Shown piece by piece: positions 41,454 through 51,415 of a DNA stretch of 64,000 bases. Source of the DNA: Bartonella sp. 220B (lineage in GTDB: Bacteria; Pseudomonadota; Alphaproteobacteria; Rhizobiales; Rhizobiaceae). The translations under genes and the position numbers were made by a program. The stretch covers positions 44,381 through 108,380 of the forward strand of contig NZ_JANHOI010000005.1 of assembly GCF_026930205.1 (NCBI RefSeq), given 5' to 3'. Each line of letters starts with the position of its first letter. The stretch's first letter is position 1. The notes under the pieces were generated by a model that searched no databases, had not been told where the DNA came from, and was given only the letters and a program-made list of their open reading frames with translations.

Positions 41454-41786
41454 CTATAATTTATTACAAGAAATGCCTTTTTCTTTTAGCATTTCTTGTA
41501 GTTCATCATTTTGGAACATTTCTTTAACAATATCACAGCCTCCAACAAATTCACCTTTGATATAGAGTTGTGGAATTGTAGGCCAATTTGAATAGTCCTT
41601 GATTCCTTGACGCAATTCATTAGAAGCTAGGATATTAATCCCTTTATATTCTACTCCTAGATAGTCAAGAATTTGAACAACTTGTCCTGAAAATCCACAT
41701 TGTGGAGCATCAGGTGTTCCTTTCATGAACAAAATGACATCATTCTTTTTAATTTCGTTGTCAATAAAATCATGAACAGTGCTCAT
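41454..41786 (-). CDS. grxD: monothiol glutaredoxin, Grx4 type
   Basis: 110-residue monothiol glutaredoxin with the CGFS active site (Cys30) in [11 protein letters not shown], the [15 protein letters not shown] glutathione-binding segment and the GG motif. These proteins hold a bridging [2Fe-2S] cluster and act in Fe-S trafficking and iron sensing, often as a heterodimer with BolA. The bolA gene lies about 100 bp upstream on the same strand, with purL beyond it, which supports that partnership. ATG start at 41786. Confidence 0.95.
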   Translation of the reverse strand: MSTVHDFIDNEIKKNDVILFMKGTPDAPQCGFSGQVVQILDYLGVEYKGINILASNELRQGIKDYSNWPTIPQLYIKGEFVGGCDIVKEMFQNDELQEMLKEKGISCNKL

Positions 41787-41884
41787 TTCTCTTCCTCGAT
41801 ATTGCAGATTTTTATGAGTGTATGTGTATGCTCGTACTCATTTCTAATCTTATTGAGTGAATGAATGCAAGAAGAAATTTGGGA

Positions 41885-42118
41885 TTATTTGGGAATATGC
41901 GTTTGCAACATTAAAGCATGCAGGTCATTTCCCATATTGCCTTTAAGAGCATCATAGACCATCTTATGTTGCTGGACACGGCTTTTACCACGAAAACTTT
42001 CGGAAATAACTTCTGCAGCGTAGTGTTCTCCATCGCCAGCAAGATCACGAATTGTCACAGTTGCATCGGGAATACCTTCGCGAATAAGTGTTTCAATTGC
42101 ATGAGCACTCATTGCCAT
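41885..42118 (-). CDS. bolA: BolA family protein
   Basis: 77 residues, the short BolA/IbaG form. Contains the invariant RGKSRVQQHKMVYDALK helix-turn region with a conserved histidine, and the C-terminal strand LHALMLQT. Known BolA proteins form [2Fe-2S]-bridged complexes with CGFS glutaredoxins; grxD is the next gene downstream. MAMS could begin at Met1 or Met3. It sits 64 bp after purL on the same strand. Confidence 0.92.
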   Translation of the reverse strand: MAMSAHAIETLIREGIPDATVTIRDLAGDGEHYAAEVISESFRGKSRVQQHKMVYDALKGNMGNDLHALMLQTHIPK

Positions 42119-42182
42119 GATTATTCTCCTTTATTTGTTTTTTGTAAGAGTAGCATATAGTCCAAGAAAAATGAAAAGCTCT

Positions 42183-44393
42183 TTATTTCTCACCCATAAA
42201 TTGTGGAAACCAACTTTCATAAGTTTGTATAAGTTTGTCTACGGAAAGTGTTAATATTCCCTCTATGTTGAGCAAATTACCTTCAACTATACCAAGCTCT
42301 GTTAAAGAAACTGCGCTTATTTGTGCAAGTTCTTTAAAGTCGTTGAGGGCTTGAGGTTTGATGGCTAAGAGATAACGTCCTTGGTCTTCTCCAAAAAGCT
42401 CTGCATGAGGAGGGAACTTGTTGCTTAATTTGGCTTTAATACCTTTACCTGCTTTTATGACCATTTCAGCAAGAGCAAGGGCTAATCCTCCATCAGAAAG
42501 ATCATGAGCGGCATGAACAAAACCGCGATGAATAACATCTCGAACAAATTGTCCATGTTTTTTTTCAAGCTGTAAATCTACATGAGGCGGGGCACCTTTA
42601 TCAATATTCAAAATGTGACGTGCGTAGATTGATTGTCCTAAATGAGAGCCACACGCTCCAATTAAAACAATATGATCTCCATTTTGCATACCATTGATTG
42701 TTACCATTTTTGACCAGTCGTCAAGAAGCCCTACACCAGCGATTGTTGGGGTAGGAAGAATGGCTTCTCCATTGGTTTCATTATAAAGAGAAACATTTCC
42801 TGAAACGATAGGAAAGTCGAGAATTCTACAAGCTTCACCTATGCCTTTAATGGCGAACACCAATTGTCCCATAATTTCAGGTTTTTCAGGATTACCAAAA
42901 TTAAGATTATCTGTAGCTGCGAGTGGTATTGCGCCTGTTGTGCTGATATTTCGCCAACATTCTGCAACGGCTTGTTTCCCTCCTTCGTAAGGATCTGCTT
43001 CACAATAGCGTGGCGTAACATCAGAAGAAAAGGCAAGAGCACGTTTGTCATTGTTGCTTATACGAATGATTCCCGCATCGCCTCCTGGACGAACAAGAGT
43101 ATTTCCTTGAATAAGTGTATCATATTGTTCATAAACCCATCGCCGTGAACTTTGATCAGCAGAATTTAATAAGCTAAGGAGTGCATCACCAAGATTTTCA
43201 ACCCTCTCAACGTCTTCTATTTTAAGGGTTGGTTGTTTTTTAGGTTCACTCCAAGGGCGATCATAAACAGGTGCTTCATTACCCAGCTCTTTAATGGGAA
43301 GATTAACAACCTCTTCTCCTTGATGCGATACACGGAAACGCAAATCATCTGTTGTTTTTCCAATAATAGAAAAGTGAAGCCCCCATTTATGAAAAATTGC
43401 CGCTGCTTGTTTTTCTAATTCTGGTTTTAACACCATAAGCATGCGTTCTTGGCTTTCGGAAAGCATCATTTCATAGGCGGTCATGTATTCTTCACGAACA
43501 GGTACTTTATCAAGGTTGAGCTGTATTCCTAAATTTCCTTTTGCTCCCATTTCCACGGCAGAGGATGTTAGTCCTGCAGCTCCCATATCTTGAATAGCAA
43601 CAACAGCTCTAAGCTCCATGAGTTCTAAGCAAGCTTCAAAAAGACACTTTTCTGTAAAAGGATCACCTACTTGAACGGTTGGGCGTTTTTCATCGATTGA
43701 ATCAGCAAATTCGGTGGAAGCCATTGTTGCTCCACCAACGCCATCACGTCCTGTTTTGGCTCCAAGATAAACAACAGGAAGTCCTACGCCTTGTGCTTTA
43801 GAATAAAAAAGAGAGTTTGTCTTTGCAACACCAGCGACAAAAGCGTTAACAAGGATATTGCTATTATAACGCTCGTCAAAATTTATTTCTCCACCAACCG
43901 TTGGAACGCCAAAAGAATTACTATAGCCACCGATTCCAGAAACAACACCAGAAACAAGATGGCGTGTTCGGGGGTGATTAGGAGATCCAAAGCGCAAGGC
44001 ATTCATAGCGGCAACAGGGCGGGCTCCCATGGTAAAAACATCACGTAAAATACCTCCTACACCTGTTGCTGCACCTTGATAAGGTTCAATATAAGAGGGA
44101 TGATTATGGCTTTCCATTTTGAAAACAACACACTGGCCTTCACCAATATCAACAACACCAGCATTTTCACCAGGTCCTTGAATAACACATTTTCCCTCTG
44201 TCGGAAGAGTTTTAAGCCACTTTTTAGATGATTTATAGGAACAATGTTCGTTCCACATGGCAGAAAAAATTCCAAGTTCAGTAAATGTTGGCTCTCTTCC
44301 AATTAAAGCTAGAATACGTTGATATTCATCATCTTTTAGTCCGTGTTGGGCAATTAATTCTGGTGTAATGGCGATATTATTGCAAAGATTCAT
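42183..44393 (-). CDS. purL: phosphoribosylformylglycinamidine synthase subunit PurL
   Basis: Synthetase subunit of the three-part FGAM synthase (PurL-PurS-PurQ), step 4 of purine synthesis. 736 residues, the small-PurL size that needs PurQ for glutaminase and PurS as bridge. Conserved blocks include [33 protein letters not shown] near the N-terminus, the ATP-binding [10 protein letters not shown], and the second-half [13 protein letters not shown] at 44393. It is separated from purQ by 303 bp, so it may have its own promoter. bolA and grxD follow. Confidence 0.96.
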   Translation of the reverse strand: MNLCNNIAITPELIAQHGLKDDEYQRILALIGREPTFTELGIFSAMWNEHCSYKSSKKWLKTLPTEGKCVIQGPGENAGVVDIGEGQCVVFKMESHNHPSYIEPYQGAATGVGGILRDVFTMGARPVAAMNALRFGSPNHPRTRHLVSGVVSGIGGYSNSFGVPTVGGEINFDERYNSNILVNAFVAGVAKTNSLFYSKAQGVGLPVVYLGAKTGRDGVGGATMASTEFADSIDEKRPTVQVGDPFTEKCLFEACLELMELRAVVAIQDMGAAGLTSSAVEMGAKGNLGIQLNLDKVPVREEYMTAYEMMLSESQERMLMVLKPELEKQAAAIFHKWGLHFSIIGKTTDDLRFRVSHQGEEVVNLPIKELGNEAPVYDRPWSEPKKQPTLKIEDVERVENLGDALLSLLNSADQSSRRWVYEQYDTLIQGNTLVRPGGDAGIIRISNNDKRALAFSSDVTPRYCEADPYEGGKQAVAECWRNISTTGAIPLAATDNLNFGNPEKPEIMGQLVFAIKGIGEACRILDFPIVSGNVSLYNETNGEAILPTPTIAGVGLLDDWSKMVTINGMQNGDHIVLIGACGSHLGQSIYARHILNIDKGAPPHVDLQLEKKHGQFVRDVIHRGFVHAAHDLSDGGLALALAEMVIKAGKGIKAKLSNKFPPHAELFGEDQGRYLLAIKPQALNDFKELAQISAVSLTELGIVEGNLLNIEGILTLSVDKLIQTYESWFPQFMGEK

Positions 44394-44696
44394 GAGTATT
44401 TTACCCGTTTAACTAATCGAAATTTAGCATTGTTATTACTTAAAAACTAGCAGCTTAACTTTTATAAATGTTTTGGTGGCTTGATAAGGCAGAAGTTCAT
44501 AAAATATCAACTAAAATACTGCTTATTTGCAGCATGAATTTAAAAATGAGAAACAGCTTTTGAATATTTTCTGTGTGTTAAAAGAAATATCATCTATTTT
44601 ATCCATAAAACGTTTAATTGGGACATTTAATCTGCGTAGGAGATGTTTAAATTTTTTGACTTTAAAATAGTAAAAAATACAGTCCACTTTTTATCA
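44394..44696. other. intergenic spacer between purL and purQ, nothing recognised
   Basis: 303 bp of AT-rich sequence between two same-strand purine genes that are adjacent in many relatives. No reading frame, strong hairpin or PurR-like operator was visible. It may carry a purL promoter. Confidence 0.4.
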
Positions 44697-45368
44697 TCAT
44701 CCGTTTGCTAATTCTAAAGCACTTTGGAAAAGTAAACGGCCATCAGTACCCCCATGTGCAGGTTCAATGAAGTTTTCAGGATGAGGCATCATACCAAGAA
44801 TATTACCAGCTTTATTGATGATACCAGCAATATCGTGAACTGAACCATTAGGGTTTGTCTTTTCTGCATAACGGAAAACAACTTGTCCATTATCTTCGAT
44901 TTTTTTTAAGGTTTCGCTGTCAACAAAATAATTTCCATCGTGATGAGCGACAGGACAGCGAATAATCTGTCCTGTCGAATAAAGGCGAGAGAATCTTGTG
45001 TTGGCATTTGCTACTTCAAGCTTTATTTCACGACAAACAAATTTTAATGAAGCATTACGCATTAAAGTACCAGGCAATAAGCCCGCTTCCAACAAAATTT
45101 GAAATCCATTACATATACCAATTACGGTAACACCTTTTTCTGCTTTCTCACGAACAGTTTGTAAAACTGGTGTTCGTGCACCAATAGCTCCACACCTTAA
45201 ATAGTCTCCATAAGAAAAACCACCAGGAATAACGATGACATCTACATCTGGAATTGTCGTATCTGTTTGCCAAACTTTAAATGGCTCAGTTCCTGTTATA
45301 TGATGTAAGGCAGCAACCATATCCCGATCGCGATTGAGTCCAGGTAACTGAATGATGGCAGTTTTCAT
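44697..45368 (-). CDS. purQ: phosphoribosylformylglycinamidine synthase glutaminase subunit PurQ
   Basis: Class I glutamine amidotransferase that feeds ammonia to PurL. The nucleophile is Cys86 in [15 protein letters not shown], and the His/Glu pair lies in [15 protein letters not shown] near the C-terminus. The ATG at 45368 is chosen because GGTGGAG lies six bases upstream; an in-frame GTG 12 bases earlier would overlap that site. 223 residues, the normal length. It starts 12 bases after purS stops, clearly one transcript with purS. Confidence 0.96.
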   Translation of the reverse strand: MKTAIIQLPGLNRDRDMVAALHHITGTEPFKVWQTDTTIPDVDVIVIPGGFSYGDYLRCGAIGARTPVLQTVREKAEKGVTVIGICNGFQILLEAGLLPGTLMRNASLKFVCREIKLEVANANTRFSRLYSTGQIIRCPVAHHDGNYFVDSETLKKIEDNGQVVFRYAEKTNPNGSVHDIAGIINKAGNILGMMPHPENFIEPAHGGTDGRLLFQSALELANG

Positions 45369-45380
45369 GAAGAGCTCCAC

Positions 45381-45620
45381 CTAAAGAAGTTCTATAGTAT
45401 AATTTTCAATGACAGTATTTACCAGTAACTTTTCACACATTTCTTCAAGTGTTTGCTGTGCAGTTTCAGGAGATTGATCATCAAGCACGATATCAAAAAT
45501 TTTTCCTTGGCGAATGGAACGAACGCCTTTGAAATCTAAACTTTTTAAAGCACCGACAATTGCTTCTCCTTGTGGATCAAGGACACTGTTTTTTAAAGTA
45601 ACTGTAACACGTGCTTTCAT
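45381..45620 (-). CDS. purS: phosphoribosylformylglycinamidine synthase subunit PurS
   Basis: 79-residue bridging subunit of the FGAM synthase complex. Typical features are an N-terminal strand KARVTVTLKNSVLDPQGEAI followed by GALKSLDFKGVRSIRQGKIFDI and a C-terminal helix ending LLVNTVIENYTIEL. ATG at 45620. Lies between purC (upstream, 87 bp) and purQ (downstream, 12 bp). Confidence 0.95.
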   Translation of the reverse strand: MKARVTVTLKNSVLDPQGEAIVGALKSLDFKGVRSIRQGKIFDIVLDDQSPETAQQTLEEMCEKLLVNTVIENYTIELL

Positions 45621-45707
45621 TTCTTATTTCCTGTTCACAGTATTCCTCTTCTTTAAGAGGTGTATTTACTAACTATAAGGAAAGGTAACAGAATGTTGCC
45701 TTGTTGT

Positions 45708-46472
45708 TTATTTTACCAAAACTGGACCACTTGGTCGCGGAGGTTCGTTTTCATTGATGATACCAAGGCGTTTTGCAACTTCTTGATAAGCATTAATCAG
45801 TCCCCCCATATCACGCCGAAAGCGATCTTTATCCATTTTTTCTCGTGTGTGCATATCCCATAGTCGAGCAGAATCAGGTGAGATTTCATCAGCAAGAACA
45901 ATGCGCATTGCTTCATCTTCCCATAAGCGACCGAATTCCATTTTAAAATCAATAAGTTGAATGTTAACGCCGGCAAAAAGTCCAGAAAGAAAATCATTAA
46001 TACGAATCGAAAGTTGCATAATGTCTTCTATTTCTTGTGGAACAGCCCAACCAAAGGCAGTGATATGTTCCTCCGTTACCATTGGATCGTCAAGAGAATC
46101 ATTTTTATAATAAAATTCGATAATAGATTGTGATAGAGTCGTTCCTTCTTCTAGTCCCAAACGTTTAGCAAGGGAACCAGCGGCAACATTCCGAACAACA
46201 ACTTCCAATGGGATAATTTCAACGGCTTTAATAAGTTGTTCACGCATATTTATACGTTTGATAAAATGTGTTGGAATACCCAAACGGCTAAGATGGCTAA
46301 AGATATGTTCCGAAATACGGTTATTTAAAACCCCTTTTCCATCGATCACTTCATGCTTTTTTGCATTAAAGGCTGTTGCGTCATCTTTAAAAAATTGAAT
46401 ATAGGTCCCTGGTTCAGGTCCTTCATATAAAATTTTGGCCTTGCCTTCATAAATACGGTGGCGACGATTCAT
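45708..46472 (-). CDS. purC: phosphoribosylaminoimidazole-succinocarboxamide synthase
   Basis: SAICAR synthase: joins CAIR and aspartate with ATP, purine step 7. 254 residues. It opens with [20 protein letters not shown], the conserved nucleotide loop. The family signatures [10 protein letters not shown] and [14 protein letters not shown] are both present. First gene of a purC-purS-purQ-(purL) block. A 170-bp upstream gap probably holds the promoter; no operator is recognised. Confidence 0.96.
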   Translation of the reverse strand: MNRRHRIYEGKAKILYEGPEPGTYIQFFKDDATAFNAKKHEVIDGKGVLNNRISEHIFSHLSRLGIPTHFIKRINMREQLIKAVEIIPLEVVVRNVAAGSLAKRLGLEEGTTLSQSIIEFYYKNDSLDDPMVTEEHITAFGWAVPQEIEDIMQLSIRINDFLSGLFAGVNIQLIDFKMEFGRLWEDEAMRIVLADEISPDSARLWDMHTREKMDKDRFRRDMGGLINAYQEVAKRLGIINENEPPRPSGPVLVK

Positions 46473-46644
46473 TATGATTCTCTATTTATTTGAGAGGTTT
46501 TAATAGCATTGATAAGTAAGACTATCCTAATTGGTAGAAATCCTCAATGATTACTATAACATTTCTTGTTGCTTTTGTCATTGAGACTTTAGCAAAAGGA
46601 AATGGAACTGCATAGATACATTGAAGACACATATTTTTCTTTAA

Positions 46645-47193
46645 TCAGATTTTTGCGAGAAAATGGGAAAGAACCATAAGTCCTTCAGGCCAAGGTCCAT
46701 GTCCAGATTCTGCATTAATATGGCCTGAGTGTCCTGCATCAATAAACAATGAACCCCAATTATTGGCAAGTTTTTCTGCTACTGAGAAGTGACAAAATTC
46801 ATCATTTCGGCTGGCTATGACAACAGAAGGGAAAGATAACTTTTTGCAATGATAGGGACCAAATGTCATTAAATGTTTGGGGCGTATTTTATCATTCGTT
46901 ACATCTGGAGGTGCAACAAAAAAGGCGCCACAAACTTTTTCTGCATTTTGTAGCGTTGCATGAATAGCGGTGGGAACGCCTAATGAGTGGGCAATAATGA
47001 CAACAGGTTTTTGAGCTTGTGCAATGGCGTTTTCAACTTCATAAACCCATTCTTCAAAAACAGGCTTTGACCATTGGGTTTGTTGAACACGGTGGGCTGT
47101 AGACAGTTTCTTTTCCCATCGTGTTTGCCAATGATCAGGGCCAGAGCCTTTGTAGCCAGGAACAATAAGAATATCGAGTTGATTTGCTTTCAT
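46645..47193 (-). CDS. RBBP9/YdeN-type alpha/beta hydrolase
   Basis: 182-residue serine hydrolase. The nucleophile elbow is AHSLG, the acid is in SRNDEFC, and the histidine is in GHINAESGHGPWPEG, completing the triad. The N-terminal VPGYKGSGPDHWQTRWEK is the hallmark of the RBBP9/YdeN family. The physiological substrate is unknown in bacteria. It lies between purB and purC on the same strand, but shares no obvious function with them. ATG at 47193. Confidence 0.85.
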   Translation of the reverse strand: MKANQLDILIVPGYKGSGPDHWQTRWEKKLSTAHRVQQTQWSKPVFEEWVYEVENAIAQAQKPVVIIAHSLGVPTAIHATLQNAEKVCGAFFVAPPDVTNDKIRPKHLMTFGPYHCKKLSFPSVVIASRNDEFCHFSVAEKLANNWGSLFIDAGHSGHINAESGHGPWPEGLMVLSHFLAKI

Positions 47194-47263
47194 GATATTG
47201 TTTCCTTATTACAACAGATTTGGAAATAATATGTTTGTTTCCTGTTCTTTGTATGTATTTTTA

Positions 47264-48568
47264 TTACTCATCAAAAACGCGTTTAAAAATTGTGTTGATA
47301 TGTTTGGTGTGGTAAGAAAGGTCGAATTTTTCACGCAGTTCTGCTTCGCTTAAAGCTTTTGTTACCTCTTTGTCGTTAAGCAATTCTTCTAAGAAATCTT
47401 TTCCTTGTTCCCAAACTTTCATCGCATTTCGTTGAACAATTCGATAGGAATCTTCACGACTCAATCCAGCTTGCGTGAGAGCTAGAAGTACGCGTTGTGA
47501 GTGAACGAGCCCACGAAATTTATTAAGATTTTTTTGCATATTTTCTGGATAGACAATCAAATTTTCAATGACAGATGTGAGACGCACAAGAGCAAAATCA
47601 AGCGTAATGGTTGCATCAGGCCCAATATAACGCTCAACAGATGAATGAGAAATATCACGTTCATGCCAAAGTGCTACATTTTCCATAGCAGGGATTGCAA
47701 ATGCACGTACCATACGTGCTAACCCAGTTAAATTTTCTGTTAAAACTGGATTACGCTTATGAGGCATAGCTGATGAGCCTTTTTGTCCAGGTGAGAAATG
47801 TTCTTCTGCTTCAAGGACTTCTGTTCGTTGTAGATGGCGTATTTCTATCGCTAATCTTTCAATAGAGGAAGCAATAACACCAAGTGTTGCAAAGAACATG
47901 GCGTGACGGTCGCGTGGTATCACTTGAGTAGAAACAGGTTCAGCGCGCATTCTCAATGCTTTTGCTACATGTTCTTCAACACGCGGATCAATATTAGCAA
48001 AAGTTCCCACAGCTCCTGAAATAGCACAGGTAGAAATTTCTTCTCGTGCGGCAAGAAGACGTTTGCGACATCGAGAAAATTCAGCGTAGGCGAGGGCGAA
48101 TTTTACTCCAAATGTTGTTGGTTCCGCATGAATACCGTGACTCCGCCCAATGGTAATTGTTTCTTTATGTTCAAAAGCACGTTTTTTTAGTGCTTCAAGA
48201 AGTTGATCTATGTCTTTTAGCAAAAGATCACTCGCACGCATCAATTGAATATTAAGCGTTGTATCTAGAACATCGGATGATGTCATACCCTGATGAATAA
48301 AACGTGCTTCTGGTCCAATAAATTCAGCGAGATGTGTTAAAAATGCTATCACATCATGCTTGGTGATTGCCTCAATTTCATTAATGCGATTGACATCAAA
48401 TTCTGCTGCTGTTCCTTTTTGCCAAATGATCTTTGCTGCTTCTTTTGGAATAATTCCTAGTTCAGCTAGGGCATCACAGGCATGTGCTTCAATTTCAAAC
48501 CAAATACGATATTTTGTTTGAGGTGACCAAATTGCGACCATTTCAGGACGAGAGTAGCGTGTTATCAT
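47264..48568 (-). CDS. purB: adenylosuccinate lyase
   Basis: Fumarase/aspartase-superfamily lyase used twice in purine synthesis (SAICAR to AICAR; adenylosuccinate to AMP). The signature loop SSAMPHKRNPVLTENL (with the catalytic serine region) is intact, as are HQGMTSSDVLDT and GRSHGIHAEPTTFG, which hold catalytic histidines. 434 residues, full length. ATG at 48568. rpe ends nine bases upstream, so rpe-purB are co-transcribed. Confidence 0.96.
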   Translation of the reverse strand: MITRYSRPEMVAIWSPQTKYRIWFEIEAHACDALAELGIIPKEAAKIIWQKGTAAEFDVNRINEIEAITKHDVIAFLTHLAEFIGPEARFIHQGMTSSDVLDTTLNIQLMRASDLLLKDIDQLLEALKKRAFEHKETITIGRSHGIHAEPTTFGVKFALAYAEFSRCRKRLLAAREEISTCAISGAVGTFANIDPRVEEHVAKALRMRAEPVSTQVIPRDRHAMFFATLGVIASSIERLAIEIRHLQRTEVLEAEEHFSPGQKGSSAMPHKRNPVLTENLTGLARMVRAFAIPAMENVALWHERDISHSSVERYIGPDATITLDFALVRLTSVIENLIVYPENMQKNLNKFRGLVHSQRVLLALTQAGLSREDSYRIVQRNAMKVWEQGKDFLEELLNDKEVTKALSEAELREKFDLSYHTKHINTIFKRVFDE

Positions 48569-48577
48569 AATTTTTCC

Positions 48578-49252
48578 TTATTTTGAGAGAGTTGCTGCTT
48601 GGCGCAATGCATTAATACGTGTTTTATAAAGTTCTTTATTGCCATTTTTATAAATTGCAGAGCCTGCAACGAATACATTTGCACCAGCTTTTGCAGCGAT
48701 CCCGATTGTATCAACAGTGATACCACCATCAACCTCAAGATCAATAGGTCTGTTAGCAATCATACTTTTAACACGTTTGATTTTATCTTGCATTTCTAGA
48801 ATAAAACTTTGTCCGCCAAAACCAGGATTGACGGTCATGACGAGAATAAGATCTAAATGATCAAGCAAATATTCAAGTACATATTCTGGTGTGCTTGGGT
48901 TGATTGCAATGCCTGCTTTTTTTCCACTTTTTTTGATTATTTGTAGCAAGCGGTGAAGATGGGGGCTTGCTTCAGCGTGAATGGTTATAATATCCGCTCC
49001 CGCTTTTGCAAAAGCTTCAAGGTAAAGATCAACTGGTGCGATCATTAAATGGACATCAAATATCGCGTTGGTTAATGGACGGAGTGCTTTGACGATATCA
49101 GGACCAAAAGTAATATTAGGCACAAAGTGGCCATCCATAATATCAAGATGAAGCCAATCCGCACCGGCATCAATAACATCCAATACCTCTTGGCCAAGTC
49201 TGGAAAAATCAGAAGCCAAGAGTGAAGGTGAAATAAGATGAGAATGGGGCAT
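48578..49252 (-). CDS. rpe: ribulose-phosphate 3-epimerase
   Basis: Interconverts ribulose-5-phosphate and xylulose-5-phosphate in the pentose phosphate pathway. A TIM barrel of 224 residues with the metal-binding motif WLHLDIMDGHFVPNITFG and EVDGGITVDT phosphate loop. The ATG at 49252 has AAGGAG ideally placed; the frame is open to 49291, but the extra 13 residues have no site. It is followed nine bases later by purB, linking pentose phosphate supply to purine synthesis. Divergent from the flavin reductase gene. Confidence 0.95.
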   Translation of the reverse strand: MPHSHLISPSLLASDFSRLGQEVLDVIDAGADWLHLDIMDGHFVPNITFGPDIVKALRPLTNAIFDVHLMIAPVDLYLEAFAKAGADIITIHAEASPHLHRLLQIIKKSGKKAGIAINPSTPEYVLEYLLDHLDLILVMTVNPGFGGQSFILEMQDKIKRVKSMIANRPIDLEVDGGITVDTIGIAAKAGANVFVAGSAIYKNGNKELYKTRINALRQAATLSK

Positions 49253-49410
49253 TAATATCTCCTTGATTGGCTTATTAGCTGTTTCTATCATGTAGTTCTG
49301 TATACTAAAATGTCTTTTGTGTTATAGGATGTAAAAGAAAAAATACGTGCAATAGACCCTTTTTATGGAAAGATTGTTTGAGATTTTAAAGCTGTACTTA
49401 AGTGAAAGAT

Positions 49411-49944
49411 ATGTCAAATCATACAACACATTTAATACCTAAACTTCAACATAATATCACTGTTTCTTCGCAAGAATATCGAGATGCTATGAGCCATTTT
49501 GCAGGAGCTGTACATATTGTGACAACAAACGGAATTCATGGAAAGCGCGGGGTGACAGTTTCAGCCTGTTGTTCTTTATCTGATGATCCTCCAACAATCC
49601 TTGTTTGTCTCAGACGACATAACCCTAAGAATCAGTGGTTTATAAAGAATGAAAATTTTTGTGTGAATAGTTTGGCAGGAAAGCATCGTTTCTTAGCAGA
49701 TATTTTTTCTAGGCATTGCATTTCTACACAAAATGAACGTTTTGATAGAGAACAATGGGGTACTTTGCAAACAGGCGCTCCTAGTCTTTTAGATGCCTTA
49801 GCATCTTTTGATTGTCGTTTGATTTGTTGGCATGAACATGCAACGCATTGTGTTTTGATTGGTGAGGTTGTTGCAATTCACTCTCATCAGGAAAAAGACG
49901 CTTTAATGTATTTGAATCGTGGATATCACACTCTTCTTTTGTAA
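49411..49944 (+). CDS. flavin reductase (HpaC-like, FMN-binding split barrel)
   Basis: 177 residues from ATG 49411 (a GTG nine bases earlier is also possible). The split-barrel features SQEYRDAMSHFAGAVHIVTT, GVTVSACCSLSDDPPTILVCL and KNENFCVNSLAG mark the NAD(P)H:flavin oxidoreductase small-component family (HpaC, RutF, DIM6/NTAB). These supply reduced flavin to a partner monooxygenase, but no partner gene is adjacent; the only monooxygenase of the window, at 27.9 kb, is a single-component type. The substrate pathway is therefore open. Confidence 0.85.
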   Translation: MSNHTTHLIPKLQHNITVSSQEYRDAMSHFAGAVHIVTTNGIHGKRGVTVSACCSLSDDPPTILVCLRRHNPKNQWFIKNENFCVNSLAGKHRFLADIFSRHCISTQNERFDREQWGTLQTGAPSLLDALASFDCRLICWHEHATHCVLIGEVVAIHSHQEKDALMYLNRGYHTLLL

Positions 49945-50259
49945 GGATTTTAATTTTTTCATTTTGAAATGAATTTTGTTGGTAAACTTGAGGTTGCATT
50001 TAATCAAATGGGTAAGGATTATTTTATATGACACTGAATATTTAAATATTTTTCTCCCTATAGGCTTTCCGGCATAACGAAAAAAGGAAATTCGTGACAG
50101 GTATTATGCCAAGAAAATACATATTATGCAAAGAAGCTACTAAAAAATGATAATTTTAAACATATTTGTAGGTTGTTATAAAAAAGCATTTTACTCTTGT
50201 GTTGATCGTTGTTGCACAATATATAGACCGCACTTACCATGTGTGGAGGTTTTTATGGC
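49945..50259. promoter_or_regulatory. spacer upstream of dksA
   Basis: 315 bp between same-strand genes. No gene seen. A TATATA around 50220 could be a -10 element, but without a clear -35. A strong GGAGG at 50244-50248 serves dksA. Confidence 0.35.
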
Positions 50260-50676
50260 ATGAGCGAAGAGATTGATAGTCAATATCGCCCTAGTGAAGA
50301 TGAGCCTTTCATGAATGAGCGGCAAAAGGCATATTTCCGTGCTAAATTAGTTTCTTGGAAGAATGATATATTAAAAGAAGCGCGTGAAACTTTAGAAAAT
50401 TTGCAAGAAGAGAATGTTGGTCAACCTGATTTGACTGATAGAGCCTCTTGCGAAACTGATCGTACAATCGAATTGCGTGCTCGTGATCGTCAGAGAAAAC
50501 TCATCGCAAAAATAGAAGCTGCTTTGGAGCGTATTGATAATGGAACTTACGGTTTTTGTGAGGAAACTGGCGAACCGATTAGTATCAAGCGTCTTGAGGC
50601 GCGGCCAATTGCAGTTCTATCATTGGAAGCACAAGAGCGCCATGAGCGACGGGAAAAGGTTTATCGTGATGATTAA
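50260..50676 (+). CDS. dksA: RNA polymerase-binding transcription factor DksA
   Basis: Binds the RNA polymerase secondary channel and works with ppGpp in the stringent response. 138 residues from the ATG at 50260, with GGAGG 11 bases upstream; a frame start at 50239 would precede that site. The coiled-coil tip has DLTDRASCETDR, matching DxxDxA, followed by the degenerate zinc-finger region GTYGFCEETGEPISIKRLEARP. Only one of the four zinc-finger cysteines of the enterobacterial protein remains, which is usual for alphaproteobacterial DksA. Convergent with the FliO-domain gene. Confidence 0.93.
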   Translation: MSEEIDSQYRPSEDEPFMNERQKAYFRAKLVSWKNDILKEARETLENLQEENVGQPDLTDRASCETDRTIELRARDRQRKLIAKIEAALERIDNGTYGFCEETGEPISIKRLEARPIAVLSLEAQERHERREKVYRDD

Positions 50677-50728
50677 GGTTGATTGCGGTGATCGACAAAT
50701 GAGATGCATGGTATAAGAATTTTGTATT

Positions 50729-51247
50729 CTATTTTTTTTGAGTAGGGATAAATAGAGAGGGTTCTTGTCGCCCTTCAATTTCCGCGGTGATCGCTGAATC
50801 TTCAACATTTTGATTCAGGAAAGGTGTGGAGGTTTTGTTTTGTGTGTGTTCTCTTTTTCCAGAAGAAGATCTTTTTTCTGTAAGGACAAATTTGGGGGGC
50901 GCTTCTGTTGGTGTTAATGTTGGCTGTGTTTCTTTCTTTTGTATGATGGGGCTGCTGGTTATACTGGACTCTACAACAACATCTGTTAGTCCGCCGATAA
51001 GAAGCAAATGCTCTTTATCATCACAACGTACTAAAACGAGACGGCGTGTGCGATCAAGAGCAATCGTCTCACATAAAGTTAATCGCGGTGGATGTTTTTT
51101 TTTGTGGAACCTGAATTTCTTTCTCTTTAAACGGCGTAAAAACAGAAGAATTGTAGCAACAGCTGCTATTGTTATTATGAAAAATATAAAACTTACAGTT
51201 ATATTCGCCGCTGATGTGCCTATTTGGTTTGACAACCAGATATACAT
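50729..51247 (-). CDS. FliO-domain membrane protein (orphan, next to cckA)
   Basis: 172 residues. A transmembrane helix at about 16-40 is followed by a basic stretch (RRLKRKKFRFHKKKH) and the FliO-type beta domain RLTLCETIALDRTRRLVLVRCDDKEHLLLIGGLTDVVVE (roughly 55-92), then a Ser/Thr/Glu-rich disordered tail. FliO helps assemble the flagellar export gate, but there are no flagellar genes here. The same gene lies between dksA and cckA in other Rhizobiales, including non-flagellated ones, so a different envelope role is likely (inference). Confidence 0.75.
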   Translation of the reverse strand: MYIWLSNQIGTSAANITVSFIFFIITIAAVATILLFLRRLKRKKFRFHKKKHPPRLTLCETIALDRTRRLVLVRCDDKEHLLLIGGLTDVVVESSITSSPIIQKKETQPTLTPTEAPPKFVLTEKRSSSGKREHTQNKTSTPFLNQNVEDSAITAEIEGRQEPSLFIPTQKK

Positions 51248-51415
51248 AAAATTTCTCCCATTTTAAACGGAAATATCATTTTTTATTGAAATAAGTTTGT
51301 AAATATACTCTTAAAAGGTTTGCTTATTAAGAGAAGAAAAGGTCTTTTTAACATTGAGTGATTTTTCTGAGAAAGATATTATCATACCCTATAATAATGA
51401 TTATAGAGGGTATTT

